DNA from: Streptomyces roseolus
GTDB lineage: Bacteria > Actinomycetota > Actinomycetes > Streptomycetales > Streptomycetaceae
Direction of reading: 5' to 3'
NCBI RefSeq assembly: GCF_014649855.1
Contig: NZ_BMTV01000037.1
Span: forward strand, 1 to 37,102
DNA length: 37,102 nt
Part shown: piece after piece, positions 14,519-23,691 of the stretch
Layout of the letters: every line of letters begins with the position of its first letter
Position numbering within the stretch: the stretch's first letter is position 1
Notes under the pieces: model-generated
Told to the model about the DNA's origin: nothing
Databases searched by the model: none
Seen by the model: the letters and a program-made list of their open reading frames with translations, nothing else
Position numbers and translations under genes: made by a program

Positions 14519-15424
14519 TTGTCCACTACGAAGATGCACGCCGACGAGCTCGACATCGACGAGCCGCTTGTCGGACGGCTGATCACAGCTCAGTTCCCGC
14601 AGTGGGCTCATCTCCCCGTCTCCAAGGTGGCCTCCGCCGGCACCGACAACGCCATGTACCGGCTGGGTGACGACATGGTCGTCCGGCTGCCGCGCATTCC
14701 GGGGGCGGCCCGTCAGGTCGACAAGGAGCAGCGCTGGCTGCCCCACCTGGGCCCGCACCTGCCGATCGCCGTTCCGGTGCCTCTCGGCCTGGGCGTACCG
14801 GGTGAGGGCTTCGATCTGCCCTGGTCCGTGTACGGGTGGCTCGAGGGAAACAACCTCTTCGACGAGCCCGTCACCGAACTCGCCGACGCGGCCGTGGAGC
14901 TGGGCCGCTTCGTCGCCGTGCTGCGCAAGGTCGACGCCACCGGCGGGCCGACCTCTTTCCGCGGCGGCCCGGTCGCCACCCGTGACACCGATGTCCGTGC
15001 GGCGATCCGGGACTTGGGTGCCGACGGCACCGTGGACGCGGACGCGGCCACCGAGGCCTGGGAGTCGGCCCTGCGGCTCCCGCAGTGGCAGGGTGACCCG
15101 GTCTGGATCCACAGCGACCTGCTTCCGGGGAACATGCTGGCCAGCAAGGGCCGGCTGACCGCCGTCATCGACTTCGGCGGGCTCGGTGTGGGTGACCCCG
15201 CCGTCGACGTGATGGTCGCCTGGAACCTGTTCACGGCCGAGACGCGGGGACTCTTCCGCGAGGCCGCCGAGGTGGACGACGACACCTGGGCCAGGGGACG
15301 CGGCTGGGCCCTGGCCTTCGGGCTCATGGCCGAGCACTACTACCGCGTCAAGAACCCGGTACTCGCGAGTGTCGGGCGACGTTCGATGTACGAGGCCCTG
15401 GCCGACTTCCACGGCACGTCCTGA
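14519..15424 (+). CDS. aminoglycoside/choline-kinase-fold phosphotransferase (APH copy 1)
   Basis: 301 residues. The APH kinase fold is complete: an N-lobe with DNAMYRLGDDMVVRLPR carrying the ATP-contacting Arg/Lys region, the catalytic loop WIHSDLLPGNML (His198, Asp200) and the metal-binding AVIDFGG (Asp218). The family phosphorylates hydroxyls of aminoglycosides, tuberactinomycins and other small molecules. In an antibiotic cluster a self-resistance kinase or a phosphorylated-intermediate step is likely. The TTG start at 14519 has AAAGGGGGA just upstream. The stop overlaps the next ATG (TGATG). A clear paralogue lies at 34091-35005. Confidence 0.9.
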   Translation: MSTTKMHADELDIDEPLVGRLITAQFPQWAHLPVSKVASAGTDNAMYRLGDDMVVRLPRIPGAARQVDKEQRWLPHLGPHLPIAVPVPLGLGVPGEGFDLPWSVYGWLEGNNLFDEPVTELADAAVELGRFVAVLRKVDATGGPTSFRGGPVATRDTDVRAAIRDLGADGTVDADAATEAWESALRLPQWQGDPVWIHSDLLPGNMLASKGRLTAVIDFGGLGVGDPAVDVMVAWNLFTAETRGLFREAAEVDDDTWARGRGWALAFGLMAEHYYRVKNPVLASVGRRSMYEALADFHGTS

Positions 15425-17433
15425 TGTCTGCGCACAGAGGAGACCGGGCGCGTGCGGCAGCCGCGTACGGCACGTGGCGGTCGGTGATCACTGCGGACGA
15501 CCTGGTCCACGGGGTGAGCGACTTGGGCTACGTGAGCTGCGCGGGAGAGCGCACCTACTGGGTCGAGACGTCGCGGTCGAACCCTTCGGACCCGCGTCTG
15601 GTGTACGCGGGCCCCGACGGTGTGGTGCACCAGGCGCTGCCGCCCGACCATCCGGTCCGCTCCGGCATGAACGGCTACGGGGCGCTGCCCTACGGGGTGC
15701 ACGGGGCTGTCGTCTCCTTCGTGAACGCTGCCGACCAGGGCCTCTACCAGTACGAACCCGGTGGTGGCGCCCTGCTGCTGGCCGCGGCGGCGGACGGGCG
15801 GGCCACCCGCTACGGCGCCCCGGTCCCCGGCCCCGAGGGCGAGCAGGTCTACTGCGTCCGCGAGCGGGACTTGGGGTCGCAGACCGTGCACGACCTGGTC
15901 GCGGTGCCCGCCGACGGTTCGGGACGAGTCCGTGTGCTGTCGAGCGGCCACGACTTCTACGGGGCTCCCGCCCTGCACCCGGACGGCAGCCGGATCGCTT
16001 TCACCGTGTGGGACCACCCCCACATGGCGTGGGACCAGAGTGTCCTGAGGGAGATCCGCCTGGACGGTTCGGGTGCGGTCGCCGAGGACCGGCTGGTCGC
16101 CGGATCGCCCGAAGAATCCATAACCCAGCCCCGGTACAGCCGCGACGGCCGACTCCACTTCGTGAGCGACCGCACCGGATGGTGGAACCTCTACGCCGAG
16201 GACAGCGACGGTCGGCACGTGCCGCAGCTGCCCATCGCCGCGGAGTTCGGGCGCCCCGACTGGACCATCGGCCTGCAGACGTACGGATTTCTGGGCGACG
16301 GCACCCTGATCGCGGCATGCCGCCGACGGGGCAAGGACACCCTGATGCGGATTCCCGTGGAGGGCTCGGCCTCGGCGCTTCCGGGCCCGTACGACGTAGT
16401 CGACGTCCTCTCGGTCTCAGCCGACGGCATCGCGGCCGTGGCGGGATCCTCCAGCCTGGCGCCGGCCGTCGTGCGCATCGACGGGCACGGCCGTAGCGCC
16501 GCGAGGGTGGTCAGGGAGAGCCGCCCGGATCCCGTCGGAGCGGAGTGGATCAGCGTCCCGCAGCCGCTTGCCTTCCCCACCACGGGCGGGCAGACGGCAC
16601 ACGCCTTCCACTACGCGCCGGTCAACCCCCACTTCACCGGCCCGGCCGGCACCCCGCCCCCGCTCATCGTGTTCTGCCACGGCGGTCCCACCACCGTCTC
16701 CAGCGCTGCTCTGAATTACCAGATCCAGTACTGGACCAGCCGCGGGTTCGCGGTCGTTGAGGTGAACTACGGCGGCAGCTCCGGTCACGGGCGTGCCTAC
16801 CGGGAGCGTATCCGCGGGCAGTGGGGCGTCACGGACATCGCAGACTGCGTGAACGCCGCACGGCACCTGGTGTCCGTGGGCGCAGCCGATCCCGGACGCC
16901 TCGCGATCCGCGGACTGAGTTCGGGTGGGCTCACCGCCCTGGGAGCCACTGCTGCCGCAGCCTCTGAATTCGCCGCGGTCGTCAGCTACTTCGGCGTGAC
17001 CGACCTCACCGACATTCCGGCGCGCACGCACAAGATGGAGTCCCGCTACCTTGACGGGCTCATCGGCCCGTGGCCCGAGCGGCGAGACGTCTACGAGTCC
17101 AGGTCCCCTCTGCGCAACGTGGCCCGCATGCGCACTCCCGCCCTGCTCTTCCACGGGCGAGGGGACACCGTGGTGCCGGTGGAGCAGACCGAACGGTTGG
17201 CCCGGTCGCTGATCCGCGCCGACGTGCCCGTGTGTCAGGTCACCTATGAGGACGAAGGGCACGGATTTTCCCGCCCGGAGAATGTGAGAAACGCGGCATC
17301 GGTGGAACTTCTCTTTCTGGGTAAAATTCTGGGATTCGAGCCCGACTTGGCAGACCGTAATCTGCTCGTCGAAATCGTCAACAGTGGTCAGATTCGGGGT
17401 GTCAACCATCATCCGGCCCTGAGCGGCGTATGA
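15424..17433 (+). CDS. S9-family (prolyl-oligopeptidase/dipeptidyl-aminopeptidase) serine peptidase
   Basis: 669 residues. Residues about 1-390 form a beta-propeller-like part with repeated ALHPDGSRIAF and QPRYSRDGRLHFVSD blades. The C-terminal 270 residues are an alpha/beta hydrolase with the triad Ser499 (RGLSSGGLTALG), Asp581 (HGRGDTVVP) and His613 (DEGHGFSRPEN). No signal peptide is visible, so it acts in the cytoplasm. It is translationally coupled to the APH kinase, so the two probably act on the same compound. Known parallels are peptidases that cleave a protective peptide or detoxify a peptide antibiotic. Which of these applies here is inference. Confidence 0.92.
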   Translation: MSAHRGDRARAAAAYGTWRSVITADDLVHGVSDLGYVSCAGERTYWVETSRSNPSDPRLVYAGPDGVVHQALPPDHPVRSGMNGYGALPYGVHGAVVSFVNAADQGLYQYEPGGGALLLAAAADGRATRYGAPVPGPEGEQVYCVRERDLGSQTVHDLVAVPADGSGRVRVLSSGHDFYGAPALHPDGSRIAFTVWDHPHMAWDQSVLREIRLDGSGAVAEDRLVAGSPEESITQPRYSRDGRLHFVSDRTGWWNLYAEDSDGRHVPQLPIAAEFGRPDWTIGLQTYGFLGDGTLIAACRRRGKDTLMRIPVEGSASALPGPYDVVDVLSVSADGIAAVAGSSSLAPAVVRIDGHGRSAARVVRESRPDPVGAEWISVPQPLAFPTTGGQTAHAFHYAPVNPHFTGPAGTPPPLIVFCHGGPTTVSSAALNYQIQYWTSRGFAVVEVNYGGSSGHGRAYRERIRGQWGVTDIADCVNAARHLVSVGAADPGRLAIRGLSSGGLTALGATAAAASEFAAVVSYFGVTDLTDIPARTHKMESRYLDGLIGPWPERRDVYESRSPLRNVARMRTPALLFHGRGDTVVPVEQTERLARSLIRADVPVCQVTYEDEGHGFSRPENVRNAASVELLFLGKILGFEPDLADRNLLVEIVNSGQIRGVNHHPALSGV

Positions 17434-17438
17434 ATTCC

Positions 17439-17468
17439 TTGCTCGACCAAGGCGCACTGTAATAGCGT
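17439..17468 (+). promoter_or_regulatory. promoter for the core biosynthetic operon
   Basis: TTGCTC, 18 bases, TAGCGT. Spacing and -10 hexamer are identical to the promoter before APH copy 1. It lies directly after the peptidase stop and about 70 bp before the CmlA-like start. Confidence 0.45.
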
Positions 17469-17495
17469 CTAATTGTTCGCTCGACCTGGTAACAA

Positions 17496-17522
17496 GCTGT
17501 CAAGGATCAATGGTCTGACAGC
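17496..17522. promoter_or_regulatory. 7-bp inverted repeat in the core-operon leader
   Basis: GCTGTCA and TGACAGC pair over 13 bases, ending 15 bp before ATG 17538 and just before the GGAGG ribosome site. It may be an operator or a leader hairpin controlling translation. Confidence 0.35.
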
Positions 17523-17537
17523 AGCGTGGAGGCCTGC

Positions 17538-19157
17538 ATGTGCGCTTATCTTTCCCCGTCCACCGTCGTGCAGCCGCTCATACACAGGTGGTATGCCGTT
17601 CCCTACGTGGCGGCGCCGCACACGGGTTCATTGAATCTCACCAAGAGGCACTTGCCCGCACTCCGTGCCTATTTGGACGGACCGGAAAAGCACGCCCGTG
17701 CTCTTGCCAACCCGGCCATGTTCGGCGCACCGTTCATCGACCCCGGCCACGCCGGCCCGCAGGACGTCGAGGATCTGCTCCAGCAAACGCTGGAGACGGG
17801 CGAGCCCCGGATACGGATGGCCGAGGACATCGAAACGATGCGCGCGATGCTCGCCAAGTTCGGAGACGGGCGTGCCCTGAGCCCTCTTTACAACGAACTG
17901 CCCGCCTCGCTGCGCGGCATCAGCGAGCTCGTGTACGACACGGCGAACCACCCGAGCCTGCGCTTCTTCGAGAGCCTTCTGTACCGGACGTCGGCCACCC
18001 AGCCCGAGGCCCAGGTCGTCTCACTGCTGGAACGTCACGACCCGCGGCAACCCTTCATCTACAGTTCCCCGGTACTCCCCGGAGCCCCGGACCGTACCGA
18101 CCTGGAAGTGCCTTTCGCCTCCGAGCTGCTGGACGAACTGTTCGCCGCACGGCTGCACTCGGTCGACGTCGAGGAGCTCGCCGACCGGTTCGGCCTCACC
18201 GAGGAGCAGCGCGTCGGGTTCCGCCGGCTGTTCACGGAAGAAGAGCCGCGTCGCTACGCGCCCAACCTCACCGGCGACGTCCGCATGCAGTTCTTCGGCC
18301 ACGCCTCGGTGCTGCTGGACTTCGGCGGGTTCACGGTCATGACCGACCCGACCGTCGGCTATGACGGCGACGGCTTCGAGCAGCACTACAGCATCGCCGA
18401 CCTGCCCGAGACGATCGACGTCGTCATCCTCAGCCACGGCCACTCCGACCACTTCTCCCTGGAGACGCTGCTCCAGCTGCGCCGCCGGATCGGCACCATC
18501 GTCGTCCCGCAGGCCTCCGGCGGCAGTCTGGCGGACGTCGGCCTGCGCTCGATGCTGGAGCACTACGGCTTCCGTAACGTGGTCGAACTCGCCGACATGC
18601 AGGTGCTGGAGACCGGACCCGCGACCATCACCGCGCTGCCCTTCCTCGGCGAGCACGGTGAGCTCGACATCCGGGCGAAGATGGTCCCGATGGTGCGCAT
18701 GGGCGGCCGAGGCTTCATGTTCGCCACCGACACCTCACCGGTGGACCCCACGATCTACGACCTCGTCGCCGAGGAGATCGGCACGGTGGACGCGCTGTTC
18801 ATCGGCCTAGAATGTGTCGGGGCGCCGATGAGCTGGCTCTACGGGCCGCTCCTCGACGAGCCGATCAGCCGGGAGCACAGTGTGGACCGTGGCCTGAAGG
18901 GCTCCTTCGCAGCCCCCGCGGACCGCATCGCGGAGCAGCTCGGCGCTCAGCAGATCTTCGTGTACGCGCTGGGCATCGAGCCGTGGCTCAAGCACCTGAC
19001 GGGCTGCTGGTACGACCCGGAGGCCGAGCAGCTCAAGCAAGAGGTCATCCTCCGCGGGCTCGCGGGAGCGCGTGGTGTGCCCTCGGAGCTGCTGTACATC
19101 ACCGCGGAGCGGTTCTGGCCGGCCCGTGACGAGCAGTCGGCTCCGGCCAAGCGGTAG
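17538..19157 (+). CDS. CmlA-like non-heme diiron beta-hydroxylase of carrier-bound amino acids
   Basis: 539 residues, close to CmlA of the chloramphenicol pathway (about 532). A unique N-terminal dimer/docking domain (VQPLIHRWYAVPY, LNLTKRHLPAL, LVYDTANHPSLRFFESLLYR) precedes a metallo-beta-lactamase fold. The metal ligands are intact: SHGHSDH (His300, His302, Asp304, His305), Glu372 in FLGEHGELDI and Asp398 in FATDTSP. Each is five residues before the recalled CmlA numbering (305, 307, 309, 310, 377, 403). CmlA activates O2 at a diiron centre to beta-hydroxylate an amino acid held on an NRPS thiolation domain. Hence this enzyme probably acts on the residue loaded by the NRPS two genes downstream. 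ATG 17538 has GGAGG five bases upstream and is preferred to GTG 17526. Confidence 0.9.
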   Translation: MCAYLSPSTVVQPLIHRWYAVPYVAAPHTGSLNLTKRHLPALRAYLDGPEKHARALANPAMFGAPFIDPGHAGPQDVEDLLQQTLETGEPRIRMAEDIETMRAMLAKFGDGRALSPLYNELPASLRGISELVYDTANHPSLRFFESLLYRTSATQPEAQVVSLLERHDPRQPFIYSSPVLPGAPDRTDLEVPFASELLDELFAARLHSVDVEELADRFGLTEEQRVGFRRLFTEEEPRRYAPNLTGDVRMQFFGHASVLLDFGGFTVMTDPTVGYDGDGFEQHYSIADLPETIDVVILSHGHSDHFSLETLLQLRRRIGTIVVPQASGGSLADVGLRSMLEHYGFRNVVELADMQVLETGPATITALPFLGEHGELDIRAKMVPMVRMGGRGFMFATDTSPVDPTIYDLVAEEIGTVDALFIGLECVGAPMSWLYGPLLDEPISREHSVDRGLKGSFAAPADRIAEQLGAQQIFVYALGIEPWLKHLTGCWYDPEAEQLKQEVILRGLAGARGVPSELLYITAERFWPARDEQSAPAKR

Positions 19158-19204
19158 ACCACACCACCGCACACGGACGGCCCACACTGCGACGGACGGA
19201 TCGT

Positions 19205-20485
19205 ATGCCCGAAAGACTGAACGCCCTGCCGCGCCTCGGCGTCTTCTACGACGAGGGGGCGGCCGGGCCGGGCGAGATCGCGGCCGCGGCCCGTGCCTGC
19301 GGTGTCGTGCCTTTCCTGATCGTCGACCAGATGTCCCCGCACATCAGGCGGTTGCTGCCAGGTCTGCGCAACCGGTTCGACCTGTGCGACATCACCGGGC
19401 TCACGCCCGAGGGGGCCGAGGCTGCGGTGTCGGACAGAAGACCGGACGGCCTGGTCACCTTCAGCGAGCCATGCCTGACCACGACCGGCAGGCTGGCGGC
19501 CGCAGCCGGTGTCCGGCACTGGCATTCCCCCCGGACCTGCCTGGCGCTGACGGACAAACACCGTCAGCGCCAGGCGCTGGCGGCTGCGGGAATCGACACC
19601 ACGGCCTGCGCCGTGGTGACGGACGAGACGGAGATCGCGCGCGCCGTCGAAGCCGTCGGCCTGCCCCTTGTACTCAAGCCGTGTACAGGCACCGGCAGCA
19701 GCTCGGTACGGCGTGCGACCTCGGCCGCGGAGGCGGAGGCCGCCGCGCGGGAGTACTTCCGGGACGGCACCGGGGGCGCGGTCCCCCTTCTCGTGGAGCG
19801 CCTGCTCGTGGGAGATCCCGGCCAGGCCGGCGCGGCCTGGGGGGACTACGTGTCGGTTGAAACCGCCGTGCACGACGGTGTGTGTCGGGCGCTGTGCATC
19901 ACGGGCAAGTTCCCGCTGGTCGAGCCGTTCCGGGAACGTGGCTCATTCGTCCCGCACACGCTCGACCAGTCCTCGGCAGCTGCGGTCAACTCCCTGGCTG
20001 AGGCCGCGATATCGGCCCTCGGCGTGCGGGACGGCATCGTTCACACCGAGGTCAAACTGACGGCGCAGGGCCCCAGGATCATTGAAGTGAACGGGCGCGT
20101 GGGAGGTCTCGTAGCCGATCTACTGCGCCGCGGCGCCGGTTTCGACCTGGTCGAGGCCGCGATGCTGCTGGCGCTGGGGTCGCCCGTCGAGGCGGAGCCG
20201 GTCTTCGACAAAGTCACCTATCAATACACGCTGGTCCCGCCCGCGGATGCGCGGAGCGTGGTGCGGGTCGCCGGTACCGACCGCCTCCGGGCCCTGCCCG
20301 GCGTCGACGTGGCCGACGTGAGGGCCACTCCAGGGCAGCCGCTCGACTGGCGGTGGGGCGCGGCCGGCCGACTGGGCCGGCTGTACGGCCAAGTGGCGGA
20401 CCACGCAGAGCTCGAACGGCTCGCCAAGGCGATCGAGGGCGCCTACGAGCCCACGTACGTGTACACGGAGGAAACAGAGAAGTGA
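19205..20485 (+). CDS. ATP-grasp carboxylate-amine ligase, copy 1
   Basis: 426 residues. The ATP-grasp fold is clear: ALTDKHRQRQAL (start of the ATP-binding domain), LPLVLKPCTGTGSSSV (phosphate-binding Lys and Gly/Ser loop), VPLLVERLLVGD, a GKFPLVEPFRERG substrate loop, and the metal-binding VHTEVKLTAQGPRIIEVNGRVGG with the paired Glu/Asn. Such enzymes activate a carboxylate as acyl phosphate and join it to an amine, as in L-amino-acid ligases. It lies 47 bp after the hydroxylase and its stop overlaps the NRPS GTG start. It could make a dipeptide-like precursor or amidate an end of the product. Confidence 0.88.
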   Translation: MPERLNALPRLGVFYDEGAAGPGEIAAAARACGVVPFLIVDQMSPHIRRLLPGLRNRFDLCDITGLTPEGAEAAVSDRRPDGLVTFSEPCLTTTGRLAAAAGVRHWHSPRTCLALTDKHRQRQALAAAGIDTTACAVVTDETEIARAVEAVGLPLVLKPCTGTGSSSVRRATSAAEAEAAAREYFRDGTGGAVPLLVERLLVGDPGQAGAAWGDYVSVETAVHDGVCRALCITGKFPLVEPFRERGSFVPHTLDQSSAAAVNSLAEAAISALGVRDGIVHTEVKLTAQGPRIIEVNGRVGGLVADLLRRGAGFDLVEAAMLLALGSPVEAEPVFDKVTYQYTLVPPADARSVVRVAGTDRLRALPGVDVADVRATPGQPLDWRWGAAGRLGRLYGQVADHAELERLAKAIEGAYEPTYVYTEETEK

Positions 20486-23400
20486 ACGCGGAGCAGGTAC
20501 ACAACGGAACCGGACGGATGCTTTCGTCCGCCCAGCTGAGGCTTTGGTTCGCCAGCAAAGTCGAGCCGGGCAGCGCGGAGTTCACTGCGCCGTGGGTCGG
20601 CAGGCTCAGCGGGCGGCTCGACGTCGACACCCTCGCCAGGGCCTGGCGGACCGTGGTCGAGCGGCACGCCGAGCTACGACTGCGACTTTACGAGACCGGA
20701 GGCGAGCCCAGGCGTTCCACCTGGCCCGTCGAGGACTTCCCCCTCACGACACGGGTCATCGCACCGGAACAACTGGACGACGAGCTCGCGGCGGCCGTCA
20801 CACGTGTCTTCGATCTGGTCGAAGGCCGCCTCGTCGCCGCCGAGTTGCTGACCCTCGGCCCCTCGGAACACGTCTTGGTGCTGAACGCGCACCACGCGGT
20901 CGTCGACGGGCGCGCCATGTCGGTCATCGTCAAGGACCTCTGTGCGGCCTATGCCGGACGAGACCTGGGCGCCCCCTCACGGCCCTACCTGGAGTACGTC
21001 GAGCAAGAGGGAGCCGCAGGACCTGGCTCGGACCGTTTCCACGCGTGGATCGAAGAACTGCGGATTCCCGAGAGCGCCGAGCCCCTCGGTCTCGAGGCCC
21101 GCAAGCGGTCCGCCGACAAGCAGGGTGCGCTCGTCCGGGTGCCGTTGCCGCAGGCGACGTGGGAGGCGGTGCGCGCCTTTGGGCGCGAGCACCGCACCAC
21201 GCCCCAGGTCTTGGGCCTGAGCGCCCTCGCCCTGACCCTGGGCCGCTACACGGACACCGACGACCTGGTGATCGGCGGCACCATGGACACCCGGTCCGGC
21301 GAATTCGCCGACACCGTGGGCATGTTCGTCAATCCGACGCCGGTGCGGGTACGTGTCACGCAGGACCAGCCGGTCCGGGAGTTCTGCCAGGCGACGCAGC
21401 GCAGCCTGCTCCGCTCCTTCAGCCACCGCGGCGTCCCCTTCGAAGAGGTCGTCCGCCGGCTCCAGGTCACCCCCGACGTGACGCGCACGCCGGTCTTCCA
21501 GGTGCTGTTCAACTTCGAGGCCGCCCCGCCCAAGAGCGAGATCCCCGGCCTGGAGATCGACAGTCTCGACCTGCCGGTGCGGGTCTCGAAGTACGACCTC
21601 ACGCTGGTGCTGCGTGACAACGGCACCACCGGTGAGCTGCTGGCGACGTACCGCACTGCCCGGTACGAGCACGCACAGATCGCGCAGCTCACGAGACACG
21701 TCGCCGTGATGCTCGAGCGCCTGCTCGCCGACGGCGAGGCCGCGGTGGGTTCGCTCGAGCTCCTCTCCGAGGACGAGCAGGCGCGGCAGCTGGCGATCGG
21801 CCGTGGCCCAGCCGTGACCGAGACCTTCCGCCCCGTCCACGACGCGGTCGCCGAGATCGCCGCCACCGATCCCGACCGCACCGCCGTCGTCTCGGGTTCC
21901 ACCACCCTGACCTACGCGGAACTCATCGGTCGGGCCGACGCCCTCGCTGCGGCGCTGACGGGCCGAGGCGTGACCCCGGGCACGCCGGTGGCCGTCCTGA
22001 TGGAGCCGTCGGCCGATACAGCCGTCGCGGTCCTGGGCATTCTGCGGGCCGGCGGCTACTACGTCCCGCTGAACCCTGGCCACCCGGTCGCACGGCTGAC
22101 CTCCGTCCTGGCGGACGCCGGGGTGGAGACCGTGGTGGGCGACGACGGCTGGCAGGAGCGGCTCGGCGTGCCGGTCCTTTCCCCGTGCCAAGCCGTGGGT
22201 AAGGGGTCGGTGCCTTTCGTGCCGTATGCCGCCGCGAGCGGCGACGCGGCGTACGCGATCTACACCTCCGGAACTGCCGGCGAACCCAAGGGCGTGGTGG
22301 TCGAGCACGGTTCCCTGGCCGCCTCGACCGCGGCCCGGCGCATGACGTACGGAGGCTACGACACCTTCCTGCTCGTCTCGCCGTTGTCGTTCGACTCCTC
22401 CGTCGCCGGTCTCTGGGGCACGCTGACCACCGGCGGCTCGCTCGTGGTCGCTCAGACGGACGACATCCTCGACCCCGAACGCACGGTGCAGCTGATCGAG
22501 AAGCACGGCGTCTCCGTCCTCCTGTGTGTTCCCGCCCTCTACGCCGGCCTGCTGGACGTGGCCATGCGCACCGCCCCGGAGCGCCTCGGCACGCTCGAGG
22601 TCGTCATCACGGCGGGCGAGGCACTGCCCGAGACGTTGCTGACCCGTCACTTCGATCTGCTCGGTCCGACGCGGCTGGTGAACGAGTACGGGCCGACGGA
22701 GACGACGGTCTGGTGTACCCACCGCCCCTTCGACCGGCTGGAACCGGTCGGCATCGGAGGGCCCGCCCCGGGCGCTGCCCTCTATGTCCTCGACCGGCAG
22801 GGTCGTGTCATGCCGCACGGCACCGGCGGTGAGCTCTACGTCGGCGGCACCGGTGTCGCCCGCGGCTACCTGGGCCGTCCCGACATGACGGCCCAGGCGT
22901 TCCTGTCTGACCCGTTCAGCGCGGACGAGGGCGCCCGGATGTACCGTACCGGCGACTGGGTGCGCTGGGACGATGACGGCTCCCTGAGGTTCCTCGGCCG
23001 GCGCGACCAGCTGGTCAAGGTCCGGGGCCACCGCGTGGAACTGGGAGCGGTGGAGGCCGCGCTGCGGTCCGCGGAGGCGGTTCTGGACGCGGCGGTGCTG
23101 CTCGCACCGGGTGGCGCGAGCCTGACGGCCTTTCTCGTCGTCGGCCCCGGGTTCGACGCTTCGACGGTTCGGGCCCAGCTGACGCACATACTGGCGCCGC
23201 CGGCCGTGCCGGGTGTACTGCGGGTCGTCCCGCGATTGCCGCGCAGTGCGCACGGCAAGGTCGACAAGGACGCCCTGCTGGCCCTCGGCCCGGCGTCCGA
23301 CGAGTCCACCGCCGAGCCGGGTGCGGCGGAGGCAGCTGTCGCCCCCGCCGGTGAGCCGGCCTCGGTGACCGGTCTGCGGGCCGCGGTGGTGGCGGCGTGG

Positions 23401-23691
23401 TGCGACGTACTGGCCGTCTCCTCCGTGCCCTCAGACGTCAACTTCTTCGACGCGGGCGGCCATTCCCTGCTCGTGCCCTCACTGCAGGCGGAGATCGAGG
23501 ACCGGGCACAGGTCAAGGTGGCCATCGTCGACCTCTTCACCGCCACGACAGTCGACGCGCAGGTGGCACTGCTCGCCACGGACGCCGCCCCTGCGGCGTC
23601 GGCCGCGGCCGCACAGCCCGCCGACGCGCGCCGTGCCCGGCTCGCGGCGGGCCGCTCCCGCCGGGTGACTACGGCGGGGGACGGCTCGTGA
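20482..23691 (+). CDS. NRPS module C-A-T, predicted histidine-type adenylation
   Basis: 1069 residues from GTG 20482, overlapping the previous stop (GTGA), with GGAGG upstream. The condensation domain (about 10-440) has NAHHAVVDG (HHxxxDG at 137-143). The adenylation domain has YTSGTAGEPKG (594-604), EYGPTETT (about 736), YRTGDWVRW, GRRDQLVKVRGHRVELG (about 839) and HGKVDK (about 924). The thiolation domain FFDAGGHSLL has Ser995. By eye-alignment to GrsA the specificity residues are D-S-A-L-I-A-E-V-W plus Lys. This resembles codes I recall for histidine (bacitracin DSELTAEVC; bleomycin His module). There is no epimerase, methyltransferase or thioesterase domain. A C domain in the first position implies an upstream acyl or aminoacyl donor, perhaps the discrete A/ACP pair. 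Confidence 0.93.
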   Translation: MNAEQVHNGTGRMLSSAQLRLWFASKVEPGSAEFTAPWVGRLSGRLDVDTLARAWRTVVERHAELRLRLYETGGEPRRSTWPVEDFPLTTRVIAPEQLDDELAAAVTRVFDLVEGRLVAAELLTLGPSEHVLVLNAHHAVVDGRAMSVIVKDLCAAYAGRDLGAPSRPYLEYVEQEGAAGPGSDRFHAWIEELRIPESAEPLGLEARKRSADKQGALVRVPLPQATWEAVRAFGREHRTTPQVLGLSALALTLGRYTDTDDLVIGGTMDTRSGEFADTVGMFVNPTPVRVRVTQDQPVREFCQATQRSLLRSFSHRGVPFEEVVRRLQVTPDVTRTPVFQVLFNFEAAPPKSEIPGLEIDSLDLPVRVSKYDLTLVLRDNGTTGELLATYRTARYEHAQIAQLTRHVAVMLERLLADGEAAVGSLELLSEDEQARQLAIGRGPAVTETFRPVHDAVAEIAATDPDRTAVVSGSTTLTYAELIGRADALAAALTGRGVTPGTPVAVLMEPSADTAVAVLGILRAGGYYVPLNPGHPVARLTSVLADAGVETVVGDDGWQERLGVPVLSPCQAVGKGSVPFVPYAAASGDAAYAIYTSGTAGEPKGVVVEHGSLAASTAARRMTYGGYDTFLLVSPLSFDSSVAGLWGTLTTGGSLVVAQTDDILDPERTVQLIEKHGVSVLLCVPALYAGLLDVAMRTAPERLGTLEVVITAGEALPETLLTRHFDLLGPTRLVNEYGPTETTVWCTHRPFDRLEPVGIGGPAPGAALYVLDRQGRVMPHGTGGELYVGGTGVARGYLGRPDMTAQAFLSDPFSADEGARMYRTGDWVRWDDDGSLRFLGRRDQLVKVRGHRVELGAVEAALRSAEAVLDAAVLLAPGGASLTAFLVVGPGFDASTVRAQLTHILAPPAVPGVLRVVPRLPRSAHGKVDKDALLALGPASDESTAEPGAAEAAVAPAGEPASVTGLRAAVVAAWCDVLAVSSVPSDVNFFDAGGHSLLVPSLQAEIEDRAQVKVAIVDLFTATTVDAQVALLATDAAPAASAAAAQPADARRARLAAGRSRRVTTAGDGS

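Noticed and set aside
17538..19157. Calling the CmlA-like protein a beta-lactamase or generic MBL hydrolase
   Set aside because: The 270-residue N-terminal domain, the overall length, and the Glu372/Asp398 spacing relative to HxHxDH all follow CmlA, and the NRPS context agrees.
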